A stretch of 64,000 nucleotides of DNA from Bifidobacterium magnum (GTDB lineage: Bacteria > Actinomycetota > Actinomycetes > Actinomycetales > Bifidobacteriaceae): the NCBI RefSeq assembly GCF_000741255.1, contig NZ_JGZB01000011.1:45692-109691 (forward strand), given 5' to 3'. Every line of letters starts with the position of its first letter. Positions within the stretch are counted from its first letter, which is position 1. Positions 54,832 through 63,825 of the stretch are shown here, one piece after another. Below the pieces are notes generated by a model. The model saw only the letters and a list, made by a program, of their open reading frames with translations. It had not been told where the DNA came from and did no database searches. A program made the translations under genes and the position numbers.

Positions 54832-56937
54832 ATGTCTACAAGAGCTTCTCAAACTTCGGCGAAACGCAAGCCGAAAGCGCAACAATCCAAGCGTTCCACG
54901 CCGTCCCCGTCCACGGACCCGTCATGGGAGATGGTCAACCGTGTGGTGTTCCCCGTCCAGGACCAGGACCTTATCATGCCGCTGTACGCGATTGAATGGA
55001 CGCGTCCGCGCCTGACGGACGCGGTGCAGGATCCGCGCGTGGATATGCAGCGCATCGATTTCAACGCGCTGAACAAAAGCTCTTTCCACCACTTGATCAA
55101 CGAGGGGCTCAACACCCACTCCAACACGTCTTCCGCGGACATTTTCACGGTGAACTCGCGCCGTTCGCTTACCGTTCGCGAAGGCAAGCACGTTTCGCTA
55201 TGCACGTTCTTCAACGCGTTCCCCGCGAGCTATTGGAAGCGTTGGACGAAGGTGTCCGCCGTACGGTTCACGGCCACGGTTCAGGGCGTTGGCGAGCTGA
55301 TCGTGGTGCGTTCCACGGGCCGCGGCCTGTTTTCCCCGGCCGCCACGATCGCCGTGAACAGCCCTGACGAACCCACGCAGGTGAGCGCCGAACTCGACAT
55401 GCACGGCCTGATCGACGGCGGCTACTTCTGGTTCGACGCGAAGGCCGACCAGCATCATGACCTTATTATTAGCGACGCGGGCTGGTCGGTGCCACGCGCC
55501 GACAAGACTACGCAGAACCCCGACGAGCAAACCACGCTGTCCATCGCGATCACCACGTTCAACCGTCCGAGCTACTGTCATCGCCAGTTGAAGACGATTG
55601 CGGCGGAACAAAGCGTGCGCGAGCGTCTCGACACGATTTATGTGACGGACCAAGGCACCGATCTGGTCAAGAACCAGCCGGGCTTTGACGAGACCGCCGC
55701 GGAGCTGGGCAAGCAGCTGACCTATATTCGCCAGGCCAATTTTGGTGGTTCGGGCGGCTTCTCGCGCGGCATGTATGAAACGTTGAAGGCTGGCACCAGC
55801 ACTTACACGCTGCTGCTCGACGACGACGCGATTTCCGAACCCGAGGCGATTGTGCGCGCCGTGCAGTTCGCGGACTACTGCTCGAATCCCACGATTGTGG
55901 GCGGCGGCATGCTGCATTTGGACAACCGCACGGTGCTGTATACGGAAGGCGAGCGTTTCGACCGCAAGAGTGTGTGGACGAAGCCGAGCGGCGGCCTGCC
56001 GTACAATCACGATTTCGCGGCGTTCCCGCTGCGTGATTCGCCCAAGCTGCACCAGCGTATCGATTCCGATTTCAACGGTTGGTGGATGTGTCTGATCCCG
56101 ACCGTGATCATGAAGGAAATCGGTTTGTCGTTGCCCGTGTTCATCAAGTTTGACGATACGGAGTACGCGTTGCGCGCGCTGGAGCACGGCTACCATACCG
56201 TGTGCCTGCCGGGCGTGGCCGTCTGGCACCAGGCGTGGCACGACAAGGATCCGGCCCGCACGTGGGAAGAGTACTTCTTCCAGCGCAACCGCTGGATTTG
56301 CGGATTGCTGCACTGCCCGAAGCCGAGCCCGCGCTTCGCTTACGAAATGCTGTACGGCGATGTGAACGTGGGATTGAAGTTCGTATATTCCGCACTCAAG
56401 CTGCGCCACATGGGATTGCGCGACATTATGCGCGGCCCCGAATATATCGCCGCTTCGATGCCTGGCAAGATGGCCGAAGTACGTGCCGCGCGCGCCGGTT
56501 TCGCGGATACCGAGGACAAGCCGTCGCTCAGCGATTTCCCGGAGCCGAAGGCCGAATTCGTGGCCGACGCCACGCCGCAGGATCCGCGCACGATCAAGAA
56601 GGAAGGCTTGCGTGCCATTGTGCAGGCGCTCACGAGCCGCGGCAACGGTACGCGCGACGTGCGCCCGGATATTGCGATTCCCGCGAAGGACGCCATTTGG
56701 CGTTCGTTCAAGGGCGTGAATTCCGCGCTCGTCACGTCCCCGAACGGCAGTTCGGTGGCATGGTGCCGCCGCGATTCCGCGCTGTTCCGCAAGGAAATCA
56801 AGCTGGGCCTGCGCATGTCCAAAACGCTGATGAAGCGTTGGGAGCAGCTTTCCGCACAGTACCGCGCCTACAATTTGGGTGGTATTGACGTGTGGCAGAA
56901 GATTTTCGAATCCGACGCCGCCAAGCCGCAAGACTGA
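54832..56937 (+). CDS. GlfT2-like galactofuranosyltransferase (second copy)
   Basis: 701 residues. A basic low-complexity N-terminal tail (residues 1-30) precedes a beta-sandwich domain (about 40-215). The GT-A domain has SIAITTFNRPSYCHRQL, QANFGGSGGFSRGM, metal motif LLDDDAIS, WWMCLIPTVIMKEIGLSLP, KFDDTEYALRALEHGY and VWHQAWHD, followed by a helical C-terminal domain. The layout is the same as the gene at 39639 but it is clearly divergent in sequence, so the two may form different linkages or act at different chain stages. The start is chosen by the TATACT spacing. Likely first gene of a unit with the membrane protein at 56995. Confidence 0.9.
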   Translation: MSTRASQTSAKRKPKAQQSKRSTPSPSTDPSWEMVNRVVFPVQDQDLIMPLYAIEWTRPRLTDAVQDPRVDMQRIDFNALNKSSFHHLINEGLNTHSNTSSADIFTVNSRRSLTVREGKHVSLCTFFNAFPASYWKRWTKVSAVRFTATVQGVGELIVVRSTGRGLFSPAATIAVNSPDEPTQVSAELDMHGLIDGGYFWFDAKADQHHDLIISDAGWSVPRADKTTQNPDEQTTLSIAITTFNRPSYCHRQLKTIAAEQSVRERLDTIYVTDQGTDLVKNQPGFDETAAELGKQLTYIRQANFGGSGGFSRGMYETLKAGTSTYTLLLDDDAISEPEAIVRAVQFADYCSNPTIVGGGMLHLDNRTVLYTEGERFDRKSVWTKPSGGLPYNHDFAAFPLRDSPKLHQRIDSDFNGWWMCLIPTVIMKEIGLSLPVFIKFDDTEYALRALEHGYHTVCLPGVAVWHQAWHDKDPARTWEEYFFQRNRWICGLLHCPKPSPRFAYEMLYGDVNVGLKFVYSALKLRHMGLRDIMRGPEYIAASMPGKMAEVRAARAGFADTEDKPSLSDFPEPKAEFVADATPQDPRTIKKEGLRAIVQALTSRGNGTRDVRPDIAIPAKDAIWRSFKGVNSALVTSPNGSSVAWCRRDSALFRKEIKLGLRMSKTLMKRWEQLSAQYRAYNLGGIDVWQKIFESDAAKPQD

Positions 56938-56994
56938 TTGTTTCCTTAATTTCCCACGCCAGCCCAGCCCATATAACCGTTACGAAAGAGATGC

Positions 56995-59136
56995 ATGCAG
57001 CTAGCTTCCTGGAATAGTGTGATTTGGCCTATCGTCGCCATTCTCGGCGCCTTGTATATTCCGGGCGCGATTGGCGTGCGCATGCTCACTGTCCGCGGAC
57101 CGGAGCGGCATGGCGACTGCGCGTATCCCGTGTTGCGCACGCTGGCGTGGGCGCCGCTGTTGTCCGTAGTGGTAGCGGCGGCCTCCGGCACGGCGGTCTA
57201 TCCGTTACATATCCGATGGAATTGGGCCACCTACCTCGTGTGCTATGCCATCGTGCTGGTCGTGATCGCGGCCATCCGCATGGCCGTGCTTGCCCATGAG
57301 CGCAGGAAGAATCCCCATATCCCGCGGCACAAACGGACGTATGCCTTGACATATTTGCGTGAGAAAGTGCGCAATAGGCGCGGCACACCAGCGGCGCCGG
57401 AACCGCATGGTGCGTTCGCACGTGTATTGCCATCCGTGTTCGGTGTGCTGACAGCCGCCGTGCTTATTGTGGCACGGCTTGTCCGCCATGTTCCGTCCCC
57501 CGACCAGATTACGCAAAATTACGATACGGTGTTCCACACGAATGTGGTGGCCAATATTGTGATCAACGGCCAAGCCTCTTCCTTGCACGCGCTGTCGCCC
57601 GTGCGAGAAACCTATCCGATTGCGTTCCAACAGTTCGCGGCGCTCGGCAATCTCGCCGCGCCATCGATTACGGTTCCGGCCGCCACCATGGCGTGCTGGA
57701 TCGCATTCGCCGCCATCGTCTATCCGATTTCGATGCTGTATTTGGTGCGCGTCATCTGCGGACGCCACATGCTTACCGATTTCGCGGCGCCCGCGTTGGC
57801 GGCCGTGGCCGGTGGCATGCCGTATCTGCTGCTCGACTGGGGCACGCTCTATTCCATGGGAACGGGCCAAATGCTTATGCCCGTCCTATTCGCGGCCGCA
57901 TGGCGCTGGTTCACCGTCACATGGAACAGGGGAGCGCGCGCCTGCTGGGCCGGCATCGGATGGATGCTGCTCGGCACAGCCGCCGTTTCGTTTGCGCATT
58001 TCCGCGTCATGATGACGTTCCTGCTGCTTGTCATTCCCGTATTCCTGTACTGGTGCGTGCAATTCGGCAAGTACATCCGCCACCGCTATGGCAAACGTGC
58101 GCTGCGCATTACGCTCTCATGCGTGGTGCTCGCGATTGTGCTCGTGTTCCTCGCAGGACTGGCCGTATTCGCGCGCATGTATCTCGTGAACAATACGCGC
58201 CCGATTTCCAGCCACCTCAACGGTGGACAGGCGCAAGTCACCGATACCTGGGGTTCGGCGATCATGCGGTTCCTTACAGGAACGCCGATCAATTCGCTCG
58301 GGCAGCACATGCCCGTCGACTGGATCCTCGCCGTGCTGCTCGCCATAGCCATAGTGAGCATTGTGGCGTTGCGTACTCCATGGCGCAGGTGGGGACTGCT
58401 GTTCCTCGGCTCCTATGTATTGCTCGGCATTATCTGCGTGGCCAGCGCCGCCACGATGGCCGACTGGGCCAAAATCATTACGGCGCTCTGGTACAAAGAC
58501 CAGCGCCGGCCATTCTCCGCTTGGGCCATGGTCGCCATACCGCTCGTCTGCATAGGACTTATCGCGTTCACGGACTGGTGGGACACGCGTATGCGTACGC
58601 GCAAATCCGTAGTTCGCGCCATACCGCGCACACTGTTCTGTGTGTTGACCGTGCTCTGCGTACTCGTTAGCCCGCAAGCCAACGCCATGGCCGCATCCGT
58701 GGGCACCACAATGCAATTCGCGCAAGACGGTCAAGACGCGCCCATGCTCACGCAAGACGAATACCTGCTGCTCAAACGACTCGCCAAAGACGTGCCTGCA
58801 CAAGACACAATCGTGGCGGATCCGTGGAATGGCAGCGGATTTGCGCTCGCCGTAGGGGATAGGTCGCTGTTCTATCCGCATTTGGCGATGGTATGGGACG
58901 AAGACCACGCCTATCTGGCCTCCCATCTCGACCAGATTGAAACGGATCCGCGCGTATGCCAGATCCTCGACCAATACCATTTGCGCTGGTATCTCGACAT
59001 GGGCGGCTCGTTTATGCCAAGCCCGCAGCACGCGGTGTTCGAAGGCATGGATAACGTGCCGCATAGCGCTTTGAAGCTCGTGGATTCGCAAGGCCGCGCC
59101 GCCTTGTATGAAATCACGGCCTGTCCCGTGCACTGA
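56995..59136 (+). CDS. Multi-pass membrane protein, DUF6541-like, probable GT-C glycosyltransferase
   Basis: 713 residues with about 13 membrane helices and an extracytoplasmic C-terminal domain of about 140 residues (from the LTQDEYLLLKRL segment). The loop after the early helices contains DQITQNYDTVFHTNVVANI with acidic and His residues, as in GT-C enzymes that use polyprenyl-phosphate sugars, and VRETYPIAFQQFA follows. This matches large actinobacterial membrane proteins often found in arabinan/galactan or lipoglycan loci. It starts 57 bp after the GlfT2-like gene with GAAAGAG upstream. Exact activity unknown. Confidence 0.75.
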   Translation: MQLASWNSVIWPIVAILGALYIPGAIGVRMLTVRGPERHGDCAYPVLRTLAWAPLLSVVVAAASGTAVYPLHIRWNWATYLVCYAIVLVVIAAIRMAVLAHERRKNPHIPRHKRTYALTYLREKVRNRRGTPAAPEPHGAFARVLPSVFGVLTAAVLIVARLVRHVPSPDQITQNYDTVFHTNVVANIVINGQASSLHALSPVRETYPIAFQQFAALGNLAAPSITVPAATMACWIAFAAIVYPISMLYLVRVICGRHMLTDFAAPALAAVAGGMPYLLLDWGTLYSMGTGQMLMPVLFAAAWRWFTVTWNRGARACWAGIGWMLLGTAAVSFAHFRVMMTFLLLVIPVFLYWCVQFGKYIRHRYGKRALRITLSCVVLAIVLVFLAGLAVFARMYLVNNTRPISSHLNGGQAQVTDTWGSAIMRFLTGTPINSLGQHMPVDWILAVLLAIAIVSIVALRTPWRRWGLLFLGSYVLLGIICVASAATMADWAKIITALWYKDQRRPFSAWAMVAIPLVCIGLIAFTDWWDTRMRTRKSVVRAIPRTLFCVLTVLCVLVSPQANAMAASVGTTMQFAQDGQDAPMLTQDEYLLLKRLAKDVPAQDTIVADPWNGSGFALAVGDRSLFYPHLAMVWDEDHAYLASHLDQIETDPRVCQILDQYHLRWYLDMGGSFMPSPQHAVFEGMDNVPHSALKLVDSQGRAALYEITACPVH

Positions 59137-59196
59137 ACCCGTACGCCAAACAGGCCAAACGGTTACCGTCCACGCTTATGGCGCACCGCCGGCAGG

Positions 59197-59202
59197 TATG
59201 AT
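59197..59202 (+). promoter_or_regulatory. -10 box for leaderless GlfT1-like gene
   Basis: TATGAT ends 7 nt before ATG 59210. ATG codons at 59198 and 59201 fall inside the box, which argues against them as starts. Confidence 0.6.
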
Positions 59203-59209
59203 GGACATC

Positions 59210-60205
59210 ATGCAATGCCAAGTTACCGCAGTAGTCGTGTCGTATAACCGTGAGCAGCTGCTCCAAGAGTGCCTTGACGGCCTGTATGCGCAAACGCGCC
59301 GCCCCGATCATGTGATCGTGGTGGACAACGCCAGTACCGACCATGCGGTGCAAGTGGCGAAAAATCATCCCATTCATGCTCAAGTCGTATGTTTGCGCCG
59401 CAATGTTGGCGGTGCCGGCGGTTTCTGTGCGGGTATCGCCGAAGCCGTGGCGCCCATCATGGCCGATTACACGCCTTCCGGACTCAATATGACCGACGAG
59501 GCGCACTATGTCTGGCTTATGGACGACGACACCATCCCGCTGCCAAGCGCGCTTAAGGAACTGCTCGTCGCTGTCAACGACTCCATTCGCGCCAACGGCA
59601 TGCTGCCCACGGTGCTGGGATCAAAGGCGCTCTGGACGAACGGCCAGGAGCATCGCATGAACAAGCCGCGTCCGCGCACGTTCGTGCAAAAAGGTGAGCC
59701 GACGCTGTTCGGCGATGACGGCACGTTCCAGGCGCGGTCCATGTCGTTCGTCTCATGCCTCATCAATGCGGGCGCCATCATTGGGCTCGCACGCCTGCCG
59801 CGCGCCGCGTATTTCCTGTGGAACGACGATTTCGAATTCACCACGGCCCTGCTGAAAACGGGACTCGGCTATTACGTGCCGAACAGCGTGGTCATGCATA
59901 AAACGAAAGTGTTCGGCTCGTCCGACGCCGATCCGGGCGCACGTTTCTACAATGAGGTGCGCAATAAAATTTGGATGTTGCGTTTCTCGCGCGACATTTT
60001 CCAGCCGGCCGAACTTGGGGAATTCATATTGAAGACCCTGCGCCGCTGGTCGTTGACCATGATGCGCGCGCACGATCGCAGTCAAATCAAAGATTGTTTC
60101 CGTCGCGGCTGGCACGACGGATGGCATACCGATCCGCCCACGAACCGTCAGATTTTCTCCGACAATCCGACGGTTTACGCGGCCGTACGCCGTATCGAAG
60201 GCTGA
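59210..60205 (+). CDS. GlfT1-like galactofuranosyltransferase (GT2)
   Basis: 331 residues. A single GT-A domain without the GlfT2 beta-sandwich: VTAVVVSYNREQLLQECLDG, VDNASTD, RNVGGAGGFCAGI, metal motif LMDDDTIPLP, and NDDFEFTTALLKTGLGYYVP as the catalytic-base region. This agrees with GlfT1 (WbbL2-like) enzymes that add the first Galf residues to a lipid-linked primer before GlfT2 polymerises. The start at 59210 is preferred for the promoter spacing. It is convergent with the GT2 gene at 60223. Confidence 0.87.
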   Translation: MQCQVTAVVVSYNREQLLQECLDGLYAQTRRPDHVIVVDNASTDHAVQVAKNHPIHAQVVCLRRNVGGAGGFCAGIAEAVAPIMADYTPSGLNMTDEAHYVWLMDDDTIPLPSALKELLVAVNDSIRANGMLPTVLGSKALWTNGQEHRMNKPRPRTFVQKGEPTLFGDDGTFQARSMSFVSCLINAGAIIGLARLPRAAYFLWNDDFEFTTALLKTGLGYYVPNSVVMHKTKVFGSSDADPGARFYNEVRNKIWMLRFSRDIFQPAELGEFILKTLRRWSLTMMRAHDRSQIKDCFRRGWHDGWHTDPPTNRQIFSDNPTVYAAVRRIEG

Positions 60206-60222
60206 TTAATAATTACTAATTT

Positions 60223-61149
60223 TTAATCGTCCTCAATATTTTGGTTCCGCCGCGCCACAACGCTGCGGTACACTTTCGCGCGCAGTTTCGTGGGGACCAA
60301 GCGGTACACGGAACGCATCGTGACGTTGCGGAAATACTGCATGGGCGTGATGAAACCGTCCTTGCGGAACTGGCGCTGCAACTGCACTTCGTCGCGCGAC
60401 ATTTGCGACCCGCCGCGGCGCTCATACGCCTGCTCGTCCGCACGATACAGGACCAGCGGCTGCGGCAGGTTCATGAAACGCGCGTTATGCATCATGAGCC
60501 GTTCCCACAACAAATAATCCTCGAAGCGGCCCGCATCTTCCGGATATCCGCCGACTTCCAGCACGGCGGACTTGCGGTAGATGACGGCCGGATGGTGCAC
60601 GGGGGACTGTAGGCGCGCATAAGTGTCGAGTTCCTCGCCACCTGCCGGGAGCAATCGGATCTGGCCCGGTTCCTCCTCTTCGTCGGCAAATTCCTGAATC
60701 GCACATCCCAATACGGTGACGGGACGCGGATCGCCTTCCGGAACGCCCACAAAATATGGCATCATCGTGGCGAAACGTTCGGGAAGCGAAATGTCGTCTG
60801 CATCGGCGCGCGCCACAATATCGTAATTGCAGTATCCCAAACCCTTGTTCAACGCGTGCGCGAGGCCGGCGTTCTCTTCAAGCGGCACAATCGTGACCTC
60901 GGGAACGGGCGTATCGGGCTCGGCAATCGAGAACCATACGTCGATCGTGGAGGCCAGCGTATCCAAAAATTCTTGAATCTTGGGGCCCACCGGACCATCC
61001 CGCACAATGACAATCTGGCTGGGAGGAAGCGTCTGTTCAATCGTGCCGGATTGGACGGCACGCTCGAACTCGTGAAATGTGTTCCCCTCGTACACACTCA
61101 TCAATAAAGAAAAAGGCGGCAAATCAATCTGTTCCTGCGAATTCGTCAC
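60223..61149 (-). CDS. GT2 glycosyltransferase
   Basis: 308 residues. GT-A fold: FSLLMSVYEGNTFHEFERAV, IVIVRDGPVG, NAGLAHALNKGL, DXD motif in VARADADDISLPERF, HHPAVIYRKSAVLEVGGY, and EDYLLWERLM. This is the family of WsaE/rhamnosyl/galactosyl-type transferases with an unknown acceptor. No membrane helices, so it acts at the cytoplasmic face. The start is GTG 61149, supported by TACGAT ending 6 nt upstream (leaderless). It lies between the GlfT1-like gene and glf. Confidence 0.85.
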   Translation of the reverse strand: MTNSQEQIDLPPFSLLMSVYEGNTFHEFERAVQSGTIEQTLPPSQIVIVRDGPVGPKIQEFLDTLASTIDVWFSIAEPDTPVPEVTIVPLEENAGLAHALNKGLGYCNYDIVARADADDISLPERFATMMPYFVGVPEGDPRPVTVLGCAIQEFADEEEEPGQIRLLPAGGEELDTYARLQSPVHHPAVIYRKSAVLEVGGYPEDAGRFEDYLLWERLMMHNARFMNLPQPLVLYRADEQAYERRGGSQMSRDEVQLQRQFRKDGFITPMQYFRNVTMRSVYRLVPTKLRAKVYRSVVARRNQNIEDD

Positions 61150-61155
61150 GGTTGT

Positions 61156-61161
61156 ATCGTA
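61156..61161 (-). promoter_or_regulatory. -10 box for leaderless GT2 gene with GTG start
   Basis: On the minus strand TACGAT is followed by 6 nt (ACAACC) and the GTG start codon at 61149; no Shine-Dalgarno sequence. Confidence 0.5.
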
Positions 61162-61299
61162 GCCCGAGCCGTACGACGAATCGGCCTGTTCTCTGCCGGC
61201 AATCTGGTATGGAACGTATTATGGAACGCGATTGTACATATTCGGCCGCGAATCGGGCACAAAGGCCATGAATCTTGCGGTGAACGAAAGGAACAGGGA

Positions 61300-62520
61300 A
61301 TGACTGAGGGGAACGTATCGTACCCGGATCTCGTCATTGTTGGCGCCGGTCTTTTTGGCCTGACCGTGGCTCAGCAAGCTGTGGAACGCTTGGGTGTAAG
61401 CGTTGAAATCATTGATATTCGCGACCATATCGGCGGCAACGCCTACTCCTACTTCGACGAGGAGACGGGCGCCGAAATCCACAAGTACGGCGCTCATTTG
61501 TTCCACACGTCCAACAAGCGCGTGTGGGATTACGTGAACCGTTTCACGAACTTCACGGATTACGTGCACCGCGTGTACGCCACGCACGACGGCGAAGTCT
61601 ACCCGCTGCCGACCAACCTCGGCACGATCAACCAGTTCTTCCGCGCGCACTACACGCCGGACGAGGCTAAGAAGCTCATCGAGGAGCAGGCCGGCGAATT
61701 CGCGGGCAAGGATCCGCAGAACCTTAACGACAAGGGCATCTCGCTGATCGGCCGTCCGCTGTATGAAGCGTTCATCAAGAACTACACGGCCAAGCAGTGG
61801 CAGACCGACCCGAGCGAACTGCCGGCGTCGATCATCAACCGCCTGCCTGTGCGCTTCAACTACGACAACCGCTACTTCAAGGACACTTGGGAAGGCCTGC
61901 CGGCCGACGGCTACACGGCCTGGTTCGAGCGCATGATCGACGATCCGCGCATCCACGTGTCGCTGAACACGGACTTCTTCGACGAGTCCCAGCCGTTCAA
62001 CAAGAAGGCGCTGATCGCCGCCGGTGTGCCGATTGTGTACACGGGTCCGGTGGATCGCTACTTCGATTACGAGCTTGGCGACCTTAAGTGGCGCACGGTG
62101 GACTTCAAGGAAGTCCGCTACGACGAGGGCGACCACTTCGGCATCCCGGTCATGAACTTCTCCGACGCCGACGTGCCGTACACGCGCGCCATCGAGTTCA
62201 AGAACTTCAACCCGGAGCGCAAGGACCAGCAGAACCCGAACAAGACCGTGGTGTGGGAAGAGTACTCCCGTTTCGCAACGCGCGACGACGAGCCGTACTA
62301 CCCGATCAACACGGAAGAGGACAAGGCCCTGTACGCGAAGTACGCCGAAAAGGCCGCGCAGGAACCGAAGGTCGTGTTCGGTGGACGTCTCGGCACGTAC
62401 AAGTACTACGACATGCACAACGTGATCGACACCGCTCTGACCGCATACGACGAGCAGATCGAGCCGCTGCTGAAGGCCGAACAGCGTGACGCCGACGTCC
62501 TTTCGGGCGACAAGCACTGA
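61300..62520 (+). CDS. glf: UDP-galactopyranose mutase
   Basis: Interconverts UDP-galactopyranose and UDP-galactofuranose; a reduced-FAD enzyme in the cytoplasm. It has 406 residues. FAD-binding motif IVGAGLFGLTVAQQA then RDHIGGNAYS, signature HKYGAHLFHTSNKRVWDY, IGRPLYEAFIKNYTAKQW, and the C-terminal GRLGTYKYYDMHNVI segment, with conserved Arg residues. AAAGGA precedes the ATG. It provides the donor for the three Galf transferases encoded in the window. Very strong codon bias toward GC-ending codons suggests high expression. Confidence 0.98.
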   Translation: MTEGNVSYPDLVIVGAGLFGLTVAQQAVERLGVSVEIIDIRDHIGGNAYSYFDEETGAEIHKYGAHLFHTSNKRVWDYVNRFTNFTDYVHRVYATHDGEVYPLPTNLGTINQFFRAHYTPDEAKKLIEEQAGEFAGKDPQNLNDKGISLIGRPLYEAFIKNYTAKQWQTDPSELPASIINRLPVRFNYDNRYFKDTWEGLPADGYTAWFERMIDDPRIHVSLNTDFFDESQPFNKKALIAAGVPIVYTGPVDRYFDYELGDLKWRTVDFKEVRYDEGDHFGIPVMNFSDADVPYTRAIEFKNFNPERKDQQNPNKTVVWEEYSRFATRDDEPYYPINTEEDKALYAKYAEKAAQEPKVVFGGRLGTYKYYDMHNVIDTALTAYDEQIEPLLKAEQRDADVLSGDKH

Positions 62521-62527
62521 TTGCGTT

Positions 62528-62556
62528 GAGGAGCTGAATTTTCAGCGCCTCTTTTT
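62528..62556 (+). terminator. glf terminator
   Basis: GAGGAGCTGAA (from 62528) pairs with TTCAGCGCCTC (to 62551) with one mismatch, followed by TTTTTC. Confidence 0.88.
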
Positions 62557-62565
62557 CTGATGCTT

Positions 62566-62617
62566 CTTCTGCATTTTGAGACATGAACCTCGGCGTGTCT
62601 GTCTCAAAATGCAGAAG
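62566..62617. repeat. 52-bp palindromic element, copy 5
   Basis: Left arm CTTCTGCATTTTGAGAC, centre ATGAACCTCGGCGTGTCT, right arm GTCTCAAAATGCAGAAG: perfect 17-bp arms. Same orientation as copies 1, 2 and 4. It lies between the convergent glf and rfbB genes, 10 bp after the glf terminator. Confidence 0.92.
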
Positions 62618-62667
62618 GAGATCCCAAAAGTGGGGATGCAAAGAATCCGTGCACAATAATTAAATAA

Positions 62668-63777
62668 TCAGTGGCCCTGCGCCGCGTAACTGGTTTCGGT
62701 GGCGTCTTTGTCCGGCTCCCACCAATCCCTGTGGTCCGCGTACCAGCGCACCACGTTCTTCAATTCCGCAGCAAAATCGGTATGCTGCGGCCGCCATCCA
62801 AGCTCGCGTTCAATTTTGGAGGCGTCAAGCGCATATTTGCGGTCCACTCCCGGACGGTTGCGTACATGGTCAAAATCGTTTTCGGGCAATCCCATGCTCG
62901 TAAGAATGTCGTGCAGCACCTCAATGTTGGACCGACATCCGTCGGCACCTACCAAATATGTTTCACCGAGTGTTCCACGCGTGAGGATTTGCATGACGGC
63001 CGCGCAATGGTCCTCTACATGGATCCAATCGCGCACTTCCTCGCCGTCGCCATACAATTTCGCGCGCCGACCGCTCAAAATATTGGTGATCTGTCGCGGA
63101 ATGAACTTCTCTACATGCTGCCACGGCCCGTAATTGTTGCCGCAATTGGAAATCGTTGTGCGCACTCCATACGTGCGGTGCCAGGCGCGCACCAAATGGT
63201 CGCTCGCCGCTTTGGACGCGGAGTAGGGGCTTGACGGATGGTACGGACTCGATTCCGTGAATTTTTCCGGACTGTCGACAGGAAGATCGCCATAGACCTC
63301 GTCCGTCGACATGTGATGGAACCGCAGATCATATTTGCGTGCGGCTTCCAGCAATACATACGTGCCGTCCACATTCGTGCGCAAAAATGGGGCGGCGTTC
63401 ATAATCGAATTGTCATTGTGTGACTCGGCCGCGCAATGAATGATTGCGTCGATCGGCGGCAACGAATGGCCATCCTGCGCAACGGAACTGCTGTTATGCA
63501 CCGATTCGGGTGAGCAGATCGCGTCGACGCGCGGAGCGTCGCAAATGTCGCCGTGAATAAAACGGAACCGGTCCGCCGGCATCGCGTCGAGATTGCTGCG
63601 GTTTCCCGCGTATGTGAGTGCGTCGAGCACGGTGATGGCCGTGGTGGGGAAGTGTTCGGCCACATAGTAGGCCAGATTTGTTCCGATGAATCCGGCACCT
63701 CCCGTAATGAGGACGTGTTGAGGGATCCATTCATCTGGATGATCATGGTGCTGATTGCTTTGCTCATTGCCGCTCAT
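62668..63777 (-). CDS. rfbB: dTDP-glucose 4,6-dehydratase
   Basis: Converts dTDP-glucose to dTDP-4-keto-6-deoxyglucose, the second step toward dTDP-rhamnose. It has 369 residues. Short-chain dehydrogenase fold with NAD motif ITGGAGFIGTNLAYY (about residue 22), catalytic STDEVYGDLP, and YSASKAASDH (YxxxK). A C-terminal substrate-binding segment follows. The start at 63777 is chosen because TACCAT ends 7 nt upstream and because the earlier frame runs into repeat copy 6. Partner genes rfbA, rfbC and rfbD are not in the window; they may lie beyond position 64000. Confidence 0.95.
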   Translation of the reverse strand: MSGNEQSNQHHDHPDEWIPQHVLITGGAGFIGTNLAYYVAEHFPTTAITVLDALTYAGNRSNLDAMPADRFRFIHGDICDAPRVDAICSPESVHNSSSVAQDGHSLPPIDAIIHCAAESHNDNSIMNAAPFLRTNVDGTYVLLEAARKYDLRFHHMSTDEVYGDLPVDSPEKFTESSPYHPSSPYSASKAASDHLVRAWHRTYGVRTTISNCGNNYGPWQHVEKFIPRQITNILSGRRAKLYGDGEEVRDWIHVEDHCAAVMQILTRGTLGETYLVGADGCRSNIEVLHDILTSMGLPENDFDHVRNRPGVDRKYALDASKIERELGWRPQHTDFAAELKNVVRWYADHRDWWEPDKDATETSYAAQGH

Positions 63778-63784
63778 ATGTCTG

Positions 63785-63790
63785 ATGGTA
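63785..63790 (-). promoter_or_regulatory. -10 box for leaderless rfbB
   Basis: On the minus strand TACCAT is followed by 7 nt and the ATG at 63777; no Shine-Dalgarno sequence. Confidence 0.5.
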
Positions 63791-63825
63791 AATGAGCCCG
63801 TACATTTCGGTTGCTTTGGCTTCTT

